A stretch of 64,000 nucleotides of DNA from Stieleria tagensis (GTDB taxonomy: Bacteria; Planctomycetota; Planctomycetia; Pirellulales; Pirellulaceae): positions 83,911-147,910 of the forward strand of contig NZ_JAMYFE010000044.1 in the NCBI RefSeq assembly GCF_024129865.1, in the 5' to 3' direction. Made by a program: the position numbers and the translations under genes. Shown one piece after another: positions 10,466-20,516 of the stretch; the stretch's first letter is position 1, and each line of letters opens with the position of its first letter. A model generated the notes under the pieces. It made no database searches and was not told where the DNA came from. It worked only from the letters and a program-made list of their open reading frames with translations.

Positions 10466-11920
10466 ATGAATTCTGCCGATCCATCGACTTCGATCCATTC
10501 GCCTGCGCCCGCCGGTCGACGTCAATTCCTGCAGCGTTGTTCGATGGGACTGGGAACCACTGCGCTGGCATCGGTGCTGTCGCAGACACAGTCCCAGGCG
10601 GCAAATCAAATCGCTCACTTTCCGCCCAAAGCAAAGCGAGTGATTTTTTTATTCATGGCCGGTGCGCCCAGCCAGCTGGACCTCTTCGATGACAAGCCCG
10701 ACCTGGTCAACCAATTCAACAAACCCCTGCCGCCTAGCGTCAGCAACGGGCAACGCGTGACAGCGATGACCAAAGGCAAAGCCCAACTGGTTGCCCCCTC
10801 GATGTTCAAATTTTCCCGCCAGGGCCAGAGCGGGTTGATGATGAGTGAATTGTTGCCTCACTTGTCTGGGATGGCCGACGATTTATGCATCATCAAATCG
10901 TTACACACCGACGCGATCAACCACGACCCCGCCAAAACATTGTTTTGCACCGGATCACAAATCCCTGGCAAGGCCAGTCTGGGCGCATGGCTGAGTTATG
11001 GGCTCGGCCGGATGAACGAAAACTTGCCGGATTTCGTGGTGATGAATTCGGCGTTTTGGACCGGCGGCACCGGCAACGTCCAAGCCCTCTACAGCCGATT
11101 GTGGGGTTCCGGTTTCCTGCCGTCCAAACATCAGGGCGTTTCGTTCCAGCCGTCCGGTGACCCGGTGCTGTTTCTGTCCAATCCAACTGGCGTGACCACC
11201 CGCAGTCGCAAGACGATGCTGGACCTGGTCAGCGAATTGAATCGAGACCACTTGAACGAGATCGGTGACCCCGAAATCCGCACCACGATTGCGCAGCAGG
11301 AAATGGCGTTTCGCATGCAGAGTTCGGTGCCGGAACTGACGGATCTAAGCGACGAACCGCAACAGGTCCTTGATCTGTACGGTCCGGAGGTTCAAAAGAG
11401 CGGCTCATTTGCCCGCAACTGTTTATTAGCCCGGCGGATGGCCGAACGGGGTGTCAGATTCATTCAACTCTTTCATCGTGGCTGGGACCACCACGTCGGA
11501 TTACCTAAAAAACTGCGTGGGCAAGCTTACGACGTCGATCAAGCATCGGCTGGTTTACTGCAAGATCTAAAGCAACGTGGATTGTTAGATGACACGTTGG
11601 TTGTTTTCGGCGGCGAATTCGGCCGTACAACGTACTGCCAAGGCAAACTGACGCCGACCCAATATGGTCGTGATCATCATCCTAGAAGTTTCAGCGTGTG
11701 GATGGCCGGGGGCGGAATCCAAGGTGGCATCAGCTACGGACAAACCGATGAGTTCAGTTACAACATCGTTGAAAACCCGGTGCACGTCCGTGACTTCAAC
11801 GCAACGATCTTGCATCAACTGGGGATCGATCACAACAAGTTGACGTTCCCGTTTCGTGGTCTGGACCAAAAACTAACCGGTGTCGAAGAAGCCCATGTTG
11901 TCAAAGACATTCTGACATAG
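10466..11920 (+). CDS. DUF1501 family protein, Tat-exported
   Basis: The 484-residue protein belongs to the DUF1501 family, a sulfatase/alkaline-phosphatase-fold relative that partners PSD1 proteins. A twin-arginine signal is visible ([20 protein letters not shown]). Family hallmarks are [70 protein letters not shown] and [22 protein letters not shown] chose the ATG at 10466, four bases after the upstream stop; an in-frame GTG at 10454 would overlap the upstream gene. It is the third gene of the sulfatase operon. Its reaction is not known. Confidence 0.92.
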   Translation: MNSADPSTSIHSPAPAGRRQFLQRCSMGLGTTALASVLSQTQSQAANQIAHFPPKAKRVIFLFMAGAPSQLDLFDDKPDLVNQFNKPLPPSVSNGQRVTAMTKGKAQLVAPSMFKFSRQGQSGLMMSELLPHLSGMADDLCIIKSLHTDAINHDPAKTLFCTGSQIPGKASLGAWLSYGLGRMNENLPDFVVMNSAFWTGGTGNVQALYSRLWGSGFLPSKHQGVSFQPSGDPVLFLSNPTGVTTRSRKTMLDLVSELNRDHLNEIGDPEIRTTIAQQEMAFRMQSSVPELTDLSDEPQQVLDLYGPEVQKSGSFARNCLLARRMAERGVRFIQLFHRGWDHHVGLPKKLRGQAYDVDQASAGLLQDLKQRGLLDDTLVVFGGEFGRTTYCQGKLTPTQYGRDHHPRSFSVWMAGGGIQGGISYGQTDEFSYNIVENPVHVRDFNATILHQLGIDHNKLTFPFRGLDQKLTGVEEAHVVKDILT

Positions 11921-12042
11921 GTGGACTGGAACCGATCGTCGCTTTGCCAGACAGAATCCGACGGCGTGGCTGAATCAACGCAAGTTCCAGACAGCTCGGT
12001 GCCCGGCGAAATGGTTCTCTGCGTTGAAACAACCGCCATCGT

Positions 12043-13071
12043 TCAATACACGTTGGGCACAAAGACCTCTTTGGGTAACGTTTTGCGTTGGTATTCCTCG
12101 CTCCGCTGGCGTGGTGGCAATTCAATCGGGTCGTGTTCCACAGGTTTGTAGGGAATCTGGTTGAGCAAATGGTTAATGCAGTTCAGCCGCGCACGTTTTT
12201 TCTCGACGCCTTCGACGACCCACCACGGCGCTTCGGGGATATTGGTACGTTCAAACATCCGTTCCTTTGCCACCGTGTACTCTTCCCAACGTCGGCGTGA
12301 TTCTAAATCCATCGGGCTCAGTTTCCACTGCTTCAACGGGTCTTCGATGCGGCACTGAAACCGAAACTGCTGCTCTTCGTCGGTGATCGAAAACCAGTAC
12401 TTGATCAAATGGATACCTGATCGCACCAGCATGCGTTCGAGCTCTGGAACGTCACGAAAGAACTGTTCGTATTGTTGGTCGTTGCAGAAACCCATGACGT
12501 GTTCGACGCCCGCACGGTTGTACCAGCTGCGATCAAACAACACGATTTCACCACCGGCCGGCAGGTGAGCGAGGTAGCGTTGAAAATACCACTGTGTCTG
12601 TTCACGCTCGGTGGGTGCAGGAAGTGCAACGACGCGACAAACCCGTGGATTCAATCGTTGCGTGATCCGCTTGATCGCGCCCCCTTTCCCGGCTGCGTCA
12701 CGTCCTTCGAACAGCACTGCAATTTTCGATTTCGTCGCGACCACCCAATCTTGCAATTCGATTAGCTCGCGCTGTAGTCGCAACAATTCCGAGTAATACG
12801 TTTTCCGCGGCAGTCGACCGTGTTGGCTGCCATCGGTACGCTCACGGTCTTCATGCACCTCATCAATTTCATTCTCAAACTCTTCGTCCAAAGAGTCCAA
12901 CAACTCTTCTCGCAATCGCTCAATATCACTGATTTGTTCGGGCATGACTTTTGGTGTATCTGACGTGATGGGCAATCGATGGAAAAGACCGGACGGGCCT
13001 TCGCAGGAAACCATTGTCTCGCCCCGCCCCGACGGGTCAACGTCGTTTGGAACCGGTTTTGCCGACTTCAT
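12043..13071 (-). CDS. ppk2: Polyphosphate kinase 2 family protein
   Basis: This PPK2-type P-loop kinase transfers phosphate between polyphosphate and nucleotides. The Walker A motif is LFEGRDAAGKGGAIKRI, the Walker B FDRSWYNRAGVEHVMGFC, and the lid region WKLSPMDLESRRRWEEY followed by APWWVVEG. The domain is single and the WKLSPMD lid resembles class I enzymes, which favour nucleoside diphosphates; the substrate cannot be read with certainty. The ATG at 13071 gives 342 residues with a poorly conserved N-terminus. An internal ATG at 12945 (MPEQISDIERL) would start just before an acidic helix (DEEFENEIDEVHEDRE) and is a credible alternative. It lies about 1.3 kb from pst and in the same neighbourhood as a CHAD protein, which supports a polyphosphate role. 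Confidence 0.93.
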   Translation of the reverse strand: MKSAKPVPNDVDPSGRGETMVSCEGPSGLFHRLPITSDTPKVMPEQISDIERLREELLDSLDEEFENEIDEVHEDRERTDGSQHGRLPRKTYYSELLRLQRELIELQDWVVATKSKIAVLFEGRDAAGKGGAIKRITQRLNPRVCRVVALPAPTEREQTQWYFQRYLAHLPAGGEIVLFDRSWYNRAGVEHVMGFCNDQQYEQFFRDVPELERMLVRSGIHLIKYWFSITDEEQQFRFQCRIEDPLKQWKLSPMDLESRRRWEEYTVAKERMFERTNIPEAPWWVVEGVEKKRARLNCINHLLNQIPYKPVEHDPIELPPRQRSEEYQRKTLPKEVFVPNVY

Positions 13072-13238
13072 CCGCCGGTGTCAAACCGTCGGCCCGGGTC
13101 GATGAACACCGCGTGAAGATTGAGTGATCATTGCGAGTTTTCGGGTGCCTGTGTTGGAGCGACTGGCCGTACCCTGACTGCCGCAATTGTCGCTGGGACG
13201 CTACAGTGATCAGGACTTGTCTTCTCCAGGTTTTTGAA

Positions 13239-14366
13239 ATGCAAACCCAAACCAAACTCTGTATCAATCTTCGCGAATCAATCGTTGAACCGGTGCGTCT
13301 GAAACATTGGCTCGACGCCGGCGCAGATGCCGTGATGATGACCTATAGCGATAAACAGATTGATCAATGGCAGTTGATGTCAGCGACGGTGCGAGAATTC
13401 GAAACCGATGCTGGACGCCCGATCGCATTCATTCTTGATCTGCCCAGCGGCAAGATGGCAGAGCAGTTGGCTGCACAGCAAGATTCACCAGCGGTCGAAA
13501 TGATTGCCGTGTCGGCCAGTTCGGGCGGAGGTGGCATCATGGGGTTGCGAGAATTATTTGCCGGATCCCGTCAGAATGGGGCTCGTGATATCGACATCAT
13601 TGCCAAACTGGATTCAGCGAGTTGCTTTGAGAACATCGAAGGAATCACCGCAGCCGCAGATGCGGTGATGATCACCTTGGAAGGGCTGCGATCCCTGCCA
13701 CCGAGTGATTCTCCGATCGCGCAGAAAACCGTTTCGCGTCATTGCCAAACAGCGGCAAAACCGTGTCTGGTGGAGCGTGATTCACTGCAGCATTTAGCGG
13801 TCGCGCCTCGCGATGCTCAGGCCGATGTCTTCGATTTGGCCAACATTGTATTCGACCATGCCGACGGAGTCGTTTTAGCCGCCGATACGTTCGCTGAACA
13901 GGAAGTGCTCCAACCACTGTCCACCGCACAAGACATCTTGATTGCCGCGGAGGCTTATTTGGAGGTCACCGATCGACCGGTGCGGGTGGGATTTGGTCAA
14001 CCACCGAACACAGCCGCACTGGCTTATTCGATTCGGCACTTGTTGAAAATGCAGGAAATCGCTGCCGTCGCGGTGTACTCCATTAGCGGAACGACCGCGC
14101 GCGTGATTTCCAAGAATTGGATTGACACCCCGATCTTGGCCTTTACCTCGCATGCCGCCACGGCTCGACGGATGGCATTACTACACGGCGTGATTTCACG
14201 GCACGTCGACGCACCACTGGATACCCCAGAACTATTGCGCAAGGCCGGTGACCTGGCAAAAGACTTGGGGATTGCTGCTTCCGGAGAACGCATCATTGTG
14301 GTTTCTGGCTATCCCGATCAATCCCAGGACCAGGCCAACGGATTTGTCGTCGAGACCGTGCGTTAG
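13239..14366 (+). CDS. Pyruvate-kinase-like protein, probably catalytically inactive
   Basis: The 375-residue protein has the pyruvate kinase architecture without the B domain. Its C-terminal third is well preserved ([40 protein letters not shown]), like the allosteric C domain of PykF/PykA. In the barrel, active-site segments have lost their key residues. The NFSHG loop is MMTYSDK, the KIEN segment is [14 protein letters not shown], the ARGDLG loop is ITLEGLRS, and LSGETA is LAADTFAE. It therefore probably does not make pyruvate. I chose the ATG at 13239 ([11 protein letters not shown] aligns with the usual start); the frame extends upstream to 13131 with non-conserved sequence. It is divergent from ppk2, and its 3' end overlaps pstB by four bases, tail to tail. 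Confidence 0.8.
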   Translation: MQTQTKLCINLRESIVEPVRLKHWLDAGADAVMMTYSDKQIDQWQLMSATVREFETDAGRPIAFILDLPSGKMAEQLAAQQDSPAVEMIAVSASSGGGGIMGLRELFAGSRQNGARDIDIIAKLDSASCFENIEGITAAADAVMITLEGLRSLPPSDSPIAQKTVSRHCQTAAKPCLVERDSLQHLAVAPRDAQADVFDLANIVFDHADGVVLAADTFAEQEVLQPLSTAQDILIAAEAYLEVTDRPVRVGFGQPPNTAALAYSIRHLLKMQEIAAVAVYSISGTTARVISKNWIDTPILAFTSHAATARRMALLHGVISRHVDAPLDTPELLRKAGDLAKDLGIAASGERIIVVSGYPDQSQDQANGFVVETVR

Positions 14367-15202
14367 CTGAATTGACCGCTGATGTAGTCTCGTGTGTGCT
14401 GTTCAGTAGGGTCTTCAAAGATTTGGCCTGTTTCCCCCATCTCGACCAAATACCCCGTGCGTCCGCCTTGCGTGGTGTCGACGTACATGAACGCGGTCCG
14501 ATCGGCGACGCGCTGAGCCTGTTGCATGTTGTGCGTCACGATTGCGATCGTGTACTTCTCTTTCAGTTCAGACATTAAATCCTCGACTTTGCGCGTTGCA
14601 ATCGGATCCAATGCCGAACAGGGTTCGTCCATTAGTAAGACCTCCGGTTCAACAGCAATCGCCCGAGCGATGCAAAGTCGTTGTTGCTGACCACCGGAAA
14701 GCGACAACCCGCTCTGACGCAGCTTGTCTTTCACTTCATCCCACAACGCCGCGCCACGCAATGCCTTTTCAACGATCTCGTCATAGTCGCCTCGATAGCC
14801 GTTGATCCGCAAACCGTAGGTGATGTTTTTGTAGATGCTCATCGCAAACGGATTGGGCTGTTGGAACACCATGCCGATGTAGCGTCGCACAGCAACCGGG
14901 TCGACACCTGGATGATAAATGTCGCGACCGCGGAAATGCACATTGCCGTCAAAGCGAAATCCGCGAATCAAATCGTTCATTCGATTCAAACAGCGCAGCA
15001 CCGTGCTTTTGCCGCATCCCGATGGCCCAATGAACGCAGTCACCTCGCCCTTGCGAATCGGAATCCGCGTGTCGCGGACCGCTTTGAACGCACCGTAGTG
15101 CAGTTCTTTCAGGTCACATTGAATGACGGTTTCCGAATCCTTGGGGTTATTGGGGCCGTTGTCCATGGCCAGGTTAGGTTGAACATTAATCATTGGTTTC
15201 AT
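14363..15202 (-). CDS. pstB: Phosphate ABC transporter ATP-binding protein PstB
   Basis: This 279-residue ATPase energises high-affinity phosphate import. It has Walker [10 protein letters not shown], a Q-loop in [10 protein letters not shown], the ABC signature [16 protein letters not shown], Walker [14 protein letters not shown] and the H-loop [10 protein letters not shown]. The Pst-specific features [10 protein letters not shown] and the [12 protein letters not shown] region are present. Its ATG directly abuts the pstA stop. It is the last gene of pstSCAB. No phoU follows, because the next gene downstream is convergent. Confidence 0.97.
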   Translation of the reverse strand: MKPMINVQPNLAMDNGPNNPKDSETVIQCDLKELHYGAFKAVRDTRIPIRKGEVTAFIGPSGCGKSTVLRCLNRMNDLIRGFRFDGNVHFRGRDIYHPGVDPVAVRRYIGMVFQQPNPFAMSIYKNITYGLRINGYRGDYDEIVEKALRGAALWDEVKDKLRQSGLSLSGGQQQRLCIARAIAVEPEVLLMDEPCSALDPIATRKVEDLMSELKEKYTIAIVTHNMQQAQRVADRTAFMYVDTTQGGRTGYLVEMGETGQIFEDPTEQHTRDYISGQFS

Positions 15203-16135
15203 TCACCGTTGGGGTGCACGGCTAGAAAGGCTTTTGCCCACCAAATTGACAACTAGTACCATCAGCACCAGCACCAATGAAGCGGACCAGCAAAGCTGCA
15301 CCTGGTTTTCGAAAGGGACACCGGAAAAGTTGTAGATCAGCACCGCCATCGAGGCAGTCGGCTGGTTAAGATCGAGTTGATTGTTGGTCACAATCCAATA
15401 GTTGCTGAACAGCGCCGTGAACAGCAACGGAGCCGTTTCACCGGCCGCTCTGGCAATCGCCAGCATCACGCCTGTCAAAATACTGGGCATCGCTGTTGGC
15501 AACAGAATCCGCAGGACCGTTTGTGTATGTGTGGCGCCCATGCCGATCGATGCCTCACGCATCTTGCTGGGCACCATTCGAATTGCTTCTTCGGCTGTCA
15601 GTATCACAATCGGCAGCATCAGAATCGATAACGCGATGCCGCCTGCCCACGCCGAGAATCCACCTGTGACCAGCACCACAGCACTGTAGGCAAACACACC
15701 TGCCAGAATCGAAGGAAATCCGCTCAATAATTTCGCACAGAAACGCACGACATTTGCCGTTCGGCTGAACGGACCCAATTCGGCCAAAAAGACCGCCGCC
15801 AGAATCCCAAAGGGAACACTGATCAAACTGGCGATCCCGACCATCACCAACGTGCCCACCAACGCGTTGCCAAATCCACCGCCTTCGCCGAACGGAGCTG
15901 GCGGCAGGTTCCAAAAATTGGAAGCAACCAGATTGGAACCGCCACGGTAGAAAAGCATAAAAATCACAGAGAACAACGGCACCAAAGCAATGATCGTTAG
16001 CAGCGTTGCCAGAATGCTGAGCAGCACACTGAAAAACGTTCTTGGCTTGCGCAGCGATCGTTCCAACGCATTCAGGTTTGGCTGATCCGATCCAGCAGAT
16101 TGACTCGGTGCGGGAGCATCTATCAGTTCTGGCAT
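15203..16135 (-). CDS. pstA: Phosphate ABC transporter permease PstA
   Basis: The 310-residue inner-membrane permease has about six hydrophobic segments. The first is near residues 36-60 (FSVLLSILATLLTIIALVPL). The cytoplasmic coupling EAA loop is REASIGMGATHTQTVLRILL, with RAAGETAPLLFTALF after it, both diagnostic for PstA. The ATG at 16135 shares one base with the pstC stop (TGATG). A short Pro/Ser-rich N-terminus precedes the first membrane segment. Its role is to form the phosphate channel together with PstC. Confidence 0.96.
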   Translation of the reverse strand: MPELIDAPAPSQSAGSDQPNLNALERSLRKPRTFFSVLLSILATLLTIIALVPLFSVIFMLFYRGGSNLVASNFWNLPPAPFGEGGGFGNALVGTLVMVGIASLISVPFGILAAVFLAELGPFSRTANVVRFCAKLLSGFPSILAGVFAYSAVVLVTGGFSAWAGGIALSILMLPIVILTAEEAIRMVPSKMREASIGMGATHTQTVLRILLPTAMPSILTGVMLAIARAAGETAPLLFTALFSNYWIVTNNQLDLNQPTASMAVLIYNFSGVPFENQVQLCWSASLVLVLMVLVVNLVGKSLSSRAPQR

Positions 16136-17166
16136 CAGTTCAGCCCCTTTAATCCACGAGTCGCACGCTGCAGGATCAATGCGCCGATCATATTGACCAC
16201 CAATGTGATGGCCATCAGTACCAAACCCGCAAACATCAACACCGCGACTTTGTTTTCATCACCGCCGGCTTCCGCAAAATTGTTTGCCAGCAGCGACGCC
16301 AATGTATTGCCGGGTGCGAACAATGAAACGCTGATGCGATTGGCATTGCCGACCAACATGGCCAACGCCATGGTTTCGCCTAAGGCACGTCCGAACGCCA
16401 ACACCACCGCGCCAAAAATGCCACCTGCGGCGGTTGGCAAAATCACCGCCAACAATGTTTCCCAGCGGGTCGCGCCCAATCCATATGACGCCTCACGCAA
16501 TTTCGGCGGAACCGATACCAAGGCGTCACGGCTGATTGCCGCAATCGTTGGCAGGATCATGACCGCCAAGACCAATGCCGCGGGCAACATGCCTGGACCG
16601 CTAAGCGGGGTCCCCAAAAACGGTATCCAACTGAAACTTTCGTGCAGCCAATTGCACGTCGGCCGAATCATTGGGATCACGACAAAGATTCCCCACAACC
16701 CATACACGACACTGGGAATCGCTGCCAGCAATTCCACCAAGTTTTTGAGCAACGTTTCACATGCCGTGGGAGCCTTGCTGAACAGTCGGTGCTGTTGCAA
16801 ATGACACAGACGCAGCGTGTTGTAAACGACCGTGCCCAAGTAGCCTTCGGTCAAAAAGATAGCGACTGCGACACCAAACACGGTGCCAATCGTCAATGCC
16901 AAAATGGAGCTGTAGAGCGTCCCCCAGATCTCCGGCAGAATACCGAATTCGCCGGTGTTGGGATCCCAGGTGGTTCCGGTTAGAAACCCGGCGCCATACG
17001 TCTTCATCGCGGGAGTCGACTTGCTGCCGATCTCCCAGATGATGTACAGCACGACCAAAATCGTCAGCCAGGCAAACCCTAGGCTCAGGATGCGAAATCC
17101 CCTGTCGCTGACACGTTGAAACGTGGACGGCGGTCGGGAAATTTCGGAAGAGGTGTCTAAGTCCAT
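16135..17166 (-). CDS. pstC: Phosphate ABC transporter permease PstC
   Basis: This inner-membrane permease of the Pst importer has roughly six membrane segments. The first is ILSLGFAWLTILVVLYIIWE. The EAA loop REASYGLGATRWETLLAVIL and FGRALGETMALAMLVGN mark it as PstC. I chose the ATG at 17166 (MDLDTSSEIS, 343 residues), 43 bases after pstS. The frame runs on upstream to 17310, but that part would overlap the end of pstS and is Pro/Ser-rich and not conserved-looking. Between the first TM pair there is a longer loop (TYGAGFLTGTTWDPNTGEFG), as in many PstC proteins. Confidence 0.95.
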   Translation of the reverse strand: MDLDTSSEISRPPSTFQRVSDRGFRILSLGFAWLTILVVLYIIWEIGSKSTPAMKTYGAGFLTGTTWDPNTGEFGILPEIWGTLYSSILALTIGTVFGVAVAIFLTEGYLGTVVYNTLRLCHLQQHRLFSKAPTACETLLKNLVELLAAIPSVVYGLWGIFVVIPMIRPTCNWLHESFSWIPFLGTPLSGPGMLPAALVLAVMILPTIAAISRDALVSVPPKLREASYGLGATRWETLLAVILPTAAGGIFGAVVLAFGRALGETMALAMLVGNANRISVSLFAPGNTLASLLANNFAEAGGDENKVAVLMFAGLVLMAITLVVNMIGALILQRATRGLKGLN

Positions 17167-17209
17167 CGACGCACGAATGTCCGAGCTAGGGTGAGGCTGA
17201 CAGTGAAAA

Positions 17210-18262
17210 CTAGGCAGCGGGTCCGGGCTCGGAAACGGTGATGTTGTCGAGAGCGGCTTTGACTTTTTCCACAACGGTGGCTGGCAAGGGGATGTACCCG
17301 AGTTGTTCACTCGATGCTTGCCCGTCGGTCAGGCAGTAGTTCAGCATCGCCTTGAGCGCCTCGACTTTTTTCGCATCGCTGTAGGATCGGTAACAGATGA
17401 TCCACGTGTATGTGACAATCGGGTACGCTTCGTCGCCTTCAGGATCCGGTAACCAGGCGATCAAGTCGTCCGGCATTTGCACGGCAGCCATTGCGGACTG
17501 CGCCGATTCAATGGAGGGTTTGATAAAGTTCCCGGCTTTGTTCTCCAGCGAAGCCATTTCTAGTTTCGCGCCTTTGGCATAACCGAACTCGATGTAACCG
17601 ATCGAACCTGGCGTGGTCGTGATGCTGGCGGTGACACCCTCGTTGCCCTTGGATTTGGTTCCGACCGGCCAGTTGGGAGCTTTCTCGACGCCTACCGATT
17701 CGGCGAATTCAGAATTGATTTCGGCCAAGTGTTTTGTGAACACGTACGTGGTTCCGCTACTATCCGAGCGAACGACAACGTTGATTGGAAGATCGGGCAA
17801 CTCGACACCGTCGTTGGTCGCCACAATCGCCGGATCATTCCACTGGGTGATCTTTCCCAACAGGATGTTCACATAGGCTTCGCGCGAGAGTTTTAGACCG
17901 TCAACACCCTCCAGGTTGTACGCTAGCACCACGCTGCCGGCGGTCATTGGCAACAATTGCACGCCGCCGTCGACTTGTTCCATTTCACTCGGCTTCATCG
18001 CCGCGTCGCTGGCACCAAAATCAACGGTGTGGTCGATCACCGATTTCACACCCTGACCACTGCCGACCGACTGGTAGTCGATTTGGACATCGTCATGCGC
18101 CGCCGAATATTCCTTCAGCCATTTGTTGTACAACGGAGCAGGAAAGCTTGCTCCGGCGCCTTGCAATTTGACAAAGTCTTTGTTGGCCGCTGAACCACAG
18201 CCAAGACTTAAGACACAGACAAGTGTGCTAAGAGACGTGAATAGAATCGATCGAATGGTCAT
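17210..18262 (-). CDS. pstS: Phosphate-binding protein PstS, lipoprotein
   Basis: The 350-residue substrate-binding protein delivers phosphate to PstCAB. The lipoprotein signal ends in LSLGCGSA (lipobox Cys near residue 22). Binding-site segments are QGAGASFPAPLYNKW, YQSVGSGQGVK, FGASDAAM, RSDSSGTT and GSIGYIEFGYA, which carry the Ser/Thr/Arg/Asp ligands expected for phosphate. The ATG at 18262 is preceded by an AGGAA ribosome binding site about seven bases upstream; the frame upstream of it (to 18427) looks non-coding. It is the first gene of pstSCAB, following about 600 bases of non-coding DNA. Confidence 0.96.
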   Translation of the reverse strand: MTIRSILFTSLSTLVCVLSLGCGSAANKDFVKLQGAGASFPAPLYNKWLKEYSAAHDDVQIDYQSVGSGQGVKSVIDHTVDFGASDAAMKPSEMEQVDGGVQLLPMTAGSVVLAYNLEGVDGLKLSREAYVNILLGKITQWNDPAIVATNDGVELPDLPINVVVRSDSSGTTYVFTKHLAEINSEFAESVGVEKAPNWPVGTKSKGNEGVTASITTTPGSIGYIEFGYAKGAKLEMASLENKAGNFIKPSIESAQSAMAAVQMPDDLIAWLPDPEGDEAYPIVTYTWIICYRSYSDAKKVEALKAMLNYCLTDGQASSEQLGYIPLPATVVEKVKAALDNITVSEPGPAA

Positions 18263-18866
18263 TTGTATTCCTGTGTTGCGCGCCCCATGCAGTGTTGTGG
18301 ACGCACAGAAAAACAGCCTTGCAGAGGAAATGTTTCGGGGAAGATCGGCCGGACAACAGGCAACTCTCAGGAAAGAATGCTTGCCTGTCCATGAAGTCGT
18401 TTTAGATGCGTCCAATGGCTTCCACAACGTCAGCCAACCAGACTACATTGAATCTTCACAATCCCTTCGGTATGCCCCTATCATGAAAGCGCGTTCACCG
18501 CTTCGGATGCCCCCGTCACACCCTCAGCAACGGCAACATCCACCCACTCGTTCCTTCGTCCAGTGTGACCTCCGGACCGAAATGCTCCTCTGTGAAGGTT
18601 TGATGAATCTTCCACCCGCACCCGCTGCCGAGAACTGGATAGTGGTGTTTTCACTGCCCCTAGTCGGCTAGCCGCCGAAAAGGCTGCCGGAACTACACCG
18701 AGAAGATTGGCATCAACGTTGAATTTCAGGCGTCGAAAAGACGTACTTATCAACCGTTGGGAATAGCCAGAAATAGAGTCGCGAACGGATTTCGCGTCGG
18801 ACCGCGAGCACTTCTGAGCCAATTCACATGCCGTCTTGCTGCCGCAGATGAGCCGCAGACAAATCG
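18263..18866. other. Non-coding region between the amphi-Trp gene and pstS
   Basis: The 604 bases hold no gene I can support. Since both flanking genes run on the minus strand, the promoter of pstSCAB should lie here. I looked for paired Pho-box-like CTGTCAT repeats on both strands and found none convincing. A small hairpin-like palindrome (CGGCTAGCCG, 18665-18674) and a direct repeat of GCCGCAGA (18841 and 18852) are the only local structure noted. Confidence 0.5.
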
Positions 18867-19136
18867 TTACTTGGTCGAGATCTTGATGTCCTTTTCACGC
18901 ACCGGATCGGTGCTCTCATACCATGTCAGACGGATATCCAAACGATTCTTCTTCTCATCCTGAGAGGCGGATATTTTCAGATTGGCCAACCCCTTGGGTT
19001 TCATCACCATCGTGCCGTCCTCGTCCTCGAGGACCAATTTCCCCTTGTTGACGCCCTCGACCAAAGCGTTCAAAAGGCGTTTGATCGATTCGCTATCCTG
19101 AAGCGATTCGTGTCGAAATCGAGTGCTCTGTTTCAT
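18867..19136 (-). CDS. Amphi-Trp domain protein
   Basis: The 89-residue soluble protein matches the amphi-Trp domain pattern. It begins with FRHESLQDSESIKRLLNAL and continues with GKLVLEDEDG. After two further amphipathic strands (GTMVMKPKGLANLKISAS, LDIRLTW) the domain ends at the conserved Trp in LTWYES. Its molecular function is unknown; the domain is known mainly from its gene neighbourhoods, including GAK-type clusters. It is the last gene of the eight-gene set, three bases after the metallophosphoesterase. The ATG at 19136 is the only sensible start. Confidence 0.82.
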   Translation of the reverse strand: MKQSTRFRHESLQDSESIKRLLNALVEGVNKGKLVLEDEDGTMVMKPKGLANLKISASQDEKKNRLDIRLTWYESTDPVREKDIKISTK

Positions 19137-19139
19137 CGC

Positions 19140-20507
19140 TTATTTCCTGGCCGAACTCGACTTGGTCCGCAACTCATCCAAGGTTTGCCGAGGATGAAAG
19201 ACTTTGATTTTGGGATAGTCGGAACTGACACCCAGCAGGTAACCGTCTGGATGCACGATGGTGACCGATGCACCGCGGCCGACGACATTTTCAACTTTGC
19301 GTGTATGGCGATCCAAACTGGTATCGCATTCGAAATTGAGTTGTGATTGACGCAGCGACAAACGCTGTCCGTGATGCAGATTTCGATGCCCGTGAACGAT
19401 CGCCGTGATACCGGCCTTGCGCAACTGTTTCGCGCCTTTGGCTGTGAACGGTCGATCGACGGCACGATACTTTGTCCGAATCGTGTTGCACAGCGCGCCG
19501 TAATAGAAATCAAACGGAGCTAGACGAACGGAGGTCTGAAACGCCCGGTTCAACTGGGCAACGCCATCTCTGGCCAAGATGCTCGCCACTTCGTCATCGA
19601 CGCCCGCATGAACAAACAGAAAGGATCCGGATCGGTAACACAATTGCATGTCATTGTAGAACCAGCGAAATTCTCCGCGCCGCTTTAGAAACAACGCCTT
19701 CCATTGCTGTGTTGCGGCATAAACCTGGCGCAGGTCCAACCCGGCGTCACCGCACAAACTCTCAAAACGATCCATCTTTTTCGCGATTCGCTGCAATTCA
19801 CGCTCGAATTGCGACGGCAAAATGTCACCGCCTTTGATCTTGGGGAACTCATCGAACCAAGACGCCCGCGGATACAGTCGTTGCCGACAGGTCGCAACGT
19901 TTGGCAAATCCTTCGTCTTCGTTTTCCCGGCCAAATAGACCTCCCAAATCTCGCGCAGCAAGGGAATGATTTTCTGGCCTGATCGGACAAAAAAATGCTC
20001 GTTGCGAACCTCTTTTTCAGCGCCCACCACACGCATCCCGAACAACAGTCGAATGTCATGGTTGCCTGCCAATAGGGTTAGCCGTGCTCCCTGATCTTTT
20101 AGGTGTCGCACTGCGCGCAGCAACCCCAGGTTGTCCGGGCCTTTGTCAAAACAATCTCCGCCGATCACAAACCGAGCCTTACGGCCGGACGACGTCAATT
20201 TGAAATCGCGATGCCCACTACCAAATTGGCTGACACCCGACGATGCAACCAGCGACGCGTTGAAAGCATCAGGATCAGCGTGTAGATCCGAGATGAAGTA
20301 CAGCTGTCGTTTAGGCCATTGCCACTTCTTTCCGGCCTGGAAATTGCCAAGGACTTCGACCAGGTCGTTAACGTTGTCTCGGTCGGTGACAATTGATTGC
20401 TCGCCACCAGTTGACCAGTCACAGGATTGGGTCGGCAAATCGACTTCAATCCACCGTTTGCCACGGTAGTCCGGTTGGTAGGGATCTCGTTTTTTCTTGT
20501 TACCCAT
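19140..20507 (-). CDS. PPP-like metallophosphoesterase
   Basis: This 455-residue calcineurin-like phosphoesterase has the full metal-ligand set in order. FISDLHAD lies near residue 73, then GGDCFDKGP, LAGNHDIR, FVHAGVDDE and VHGHRNLH. The GGDCFDKG form resembles PPP-type Ser/Thr phosphatases and ApaH (GDxVDRG), although GNHD replaces GNHE. A helical insert of about 120 residues (around 175-300) separates the metal motifs. Candidate substrates are phosphoproteins or dinucleoside polyphosphates; neither can be decided from sequence. It lies 9 bases after the SixA-type phosphatase gene and 3 bases before the amphi-Trp gene, so it is co-transcribed. Confidence 0.88.
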   Translation of the reverse strand: MGNKKKRDPYQPDYRGKRWIEVDLPTQSCDWSTGGEQSIVTDRDNVNDLVEVLGNFQAGKKWQWPKRQLYFISDLHADPDAFNASLVASSGVSQFGSGHRDFKLTSSGRKARFVIGGDCFDKGPDNLGLLRAVRHLKDQGARLTLLAGNHDIRLLFGMRVVGAEKEVRNEHFFVRSGQKIIPLLREIWEVYLAGKTKTKDLPNVATCRQRLYPRASWFDEFPKIKGGDILPSQFERELQRIAKKMDRFESLCGDAGLDLRQVYAATQQWKALFLKRRGEFRWFYNDMQLCYRSGSFLFVHAGVDDEVASILARDGVAQLNRAFQTSVRLAPFDFYYGALCNTIRTKYRAVDRPFTAKGAKQLRKAGITAIVHGHRNLHHGQRLSLRQSQLNFECDTSLDRHTRKVENVVGRGASVTIVHPDGYLLGVSSDYPKIKVFHPRQTLDELRTKSSSARK

Positions 20508-20516
20508 TGCGCTGCC

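Noticed and set aside
12043..14366. Frameshift or fusion between ppk2 and the pyruvate-kinase-like gene
   Set aside because: They are on opposite strands with a 167-base gap; both frames are intact.
18263..18480. Possible Pho box upstream of pstS
   Set aside because: No pair of CTGTCAT-like 7-mers with four-base spacing could be found by eye; regulation by PhoB remains possible but is not shown.
18481..18822. 113-codon frame on the minus strand upstream of pstS
   Set aside because: Arg/Ser-rich, no domain or signal peptide, no ribosome binding site. It looks like chance reading in the pst promoter region.
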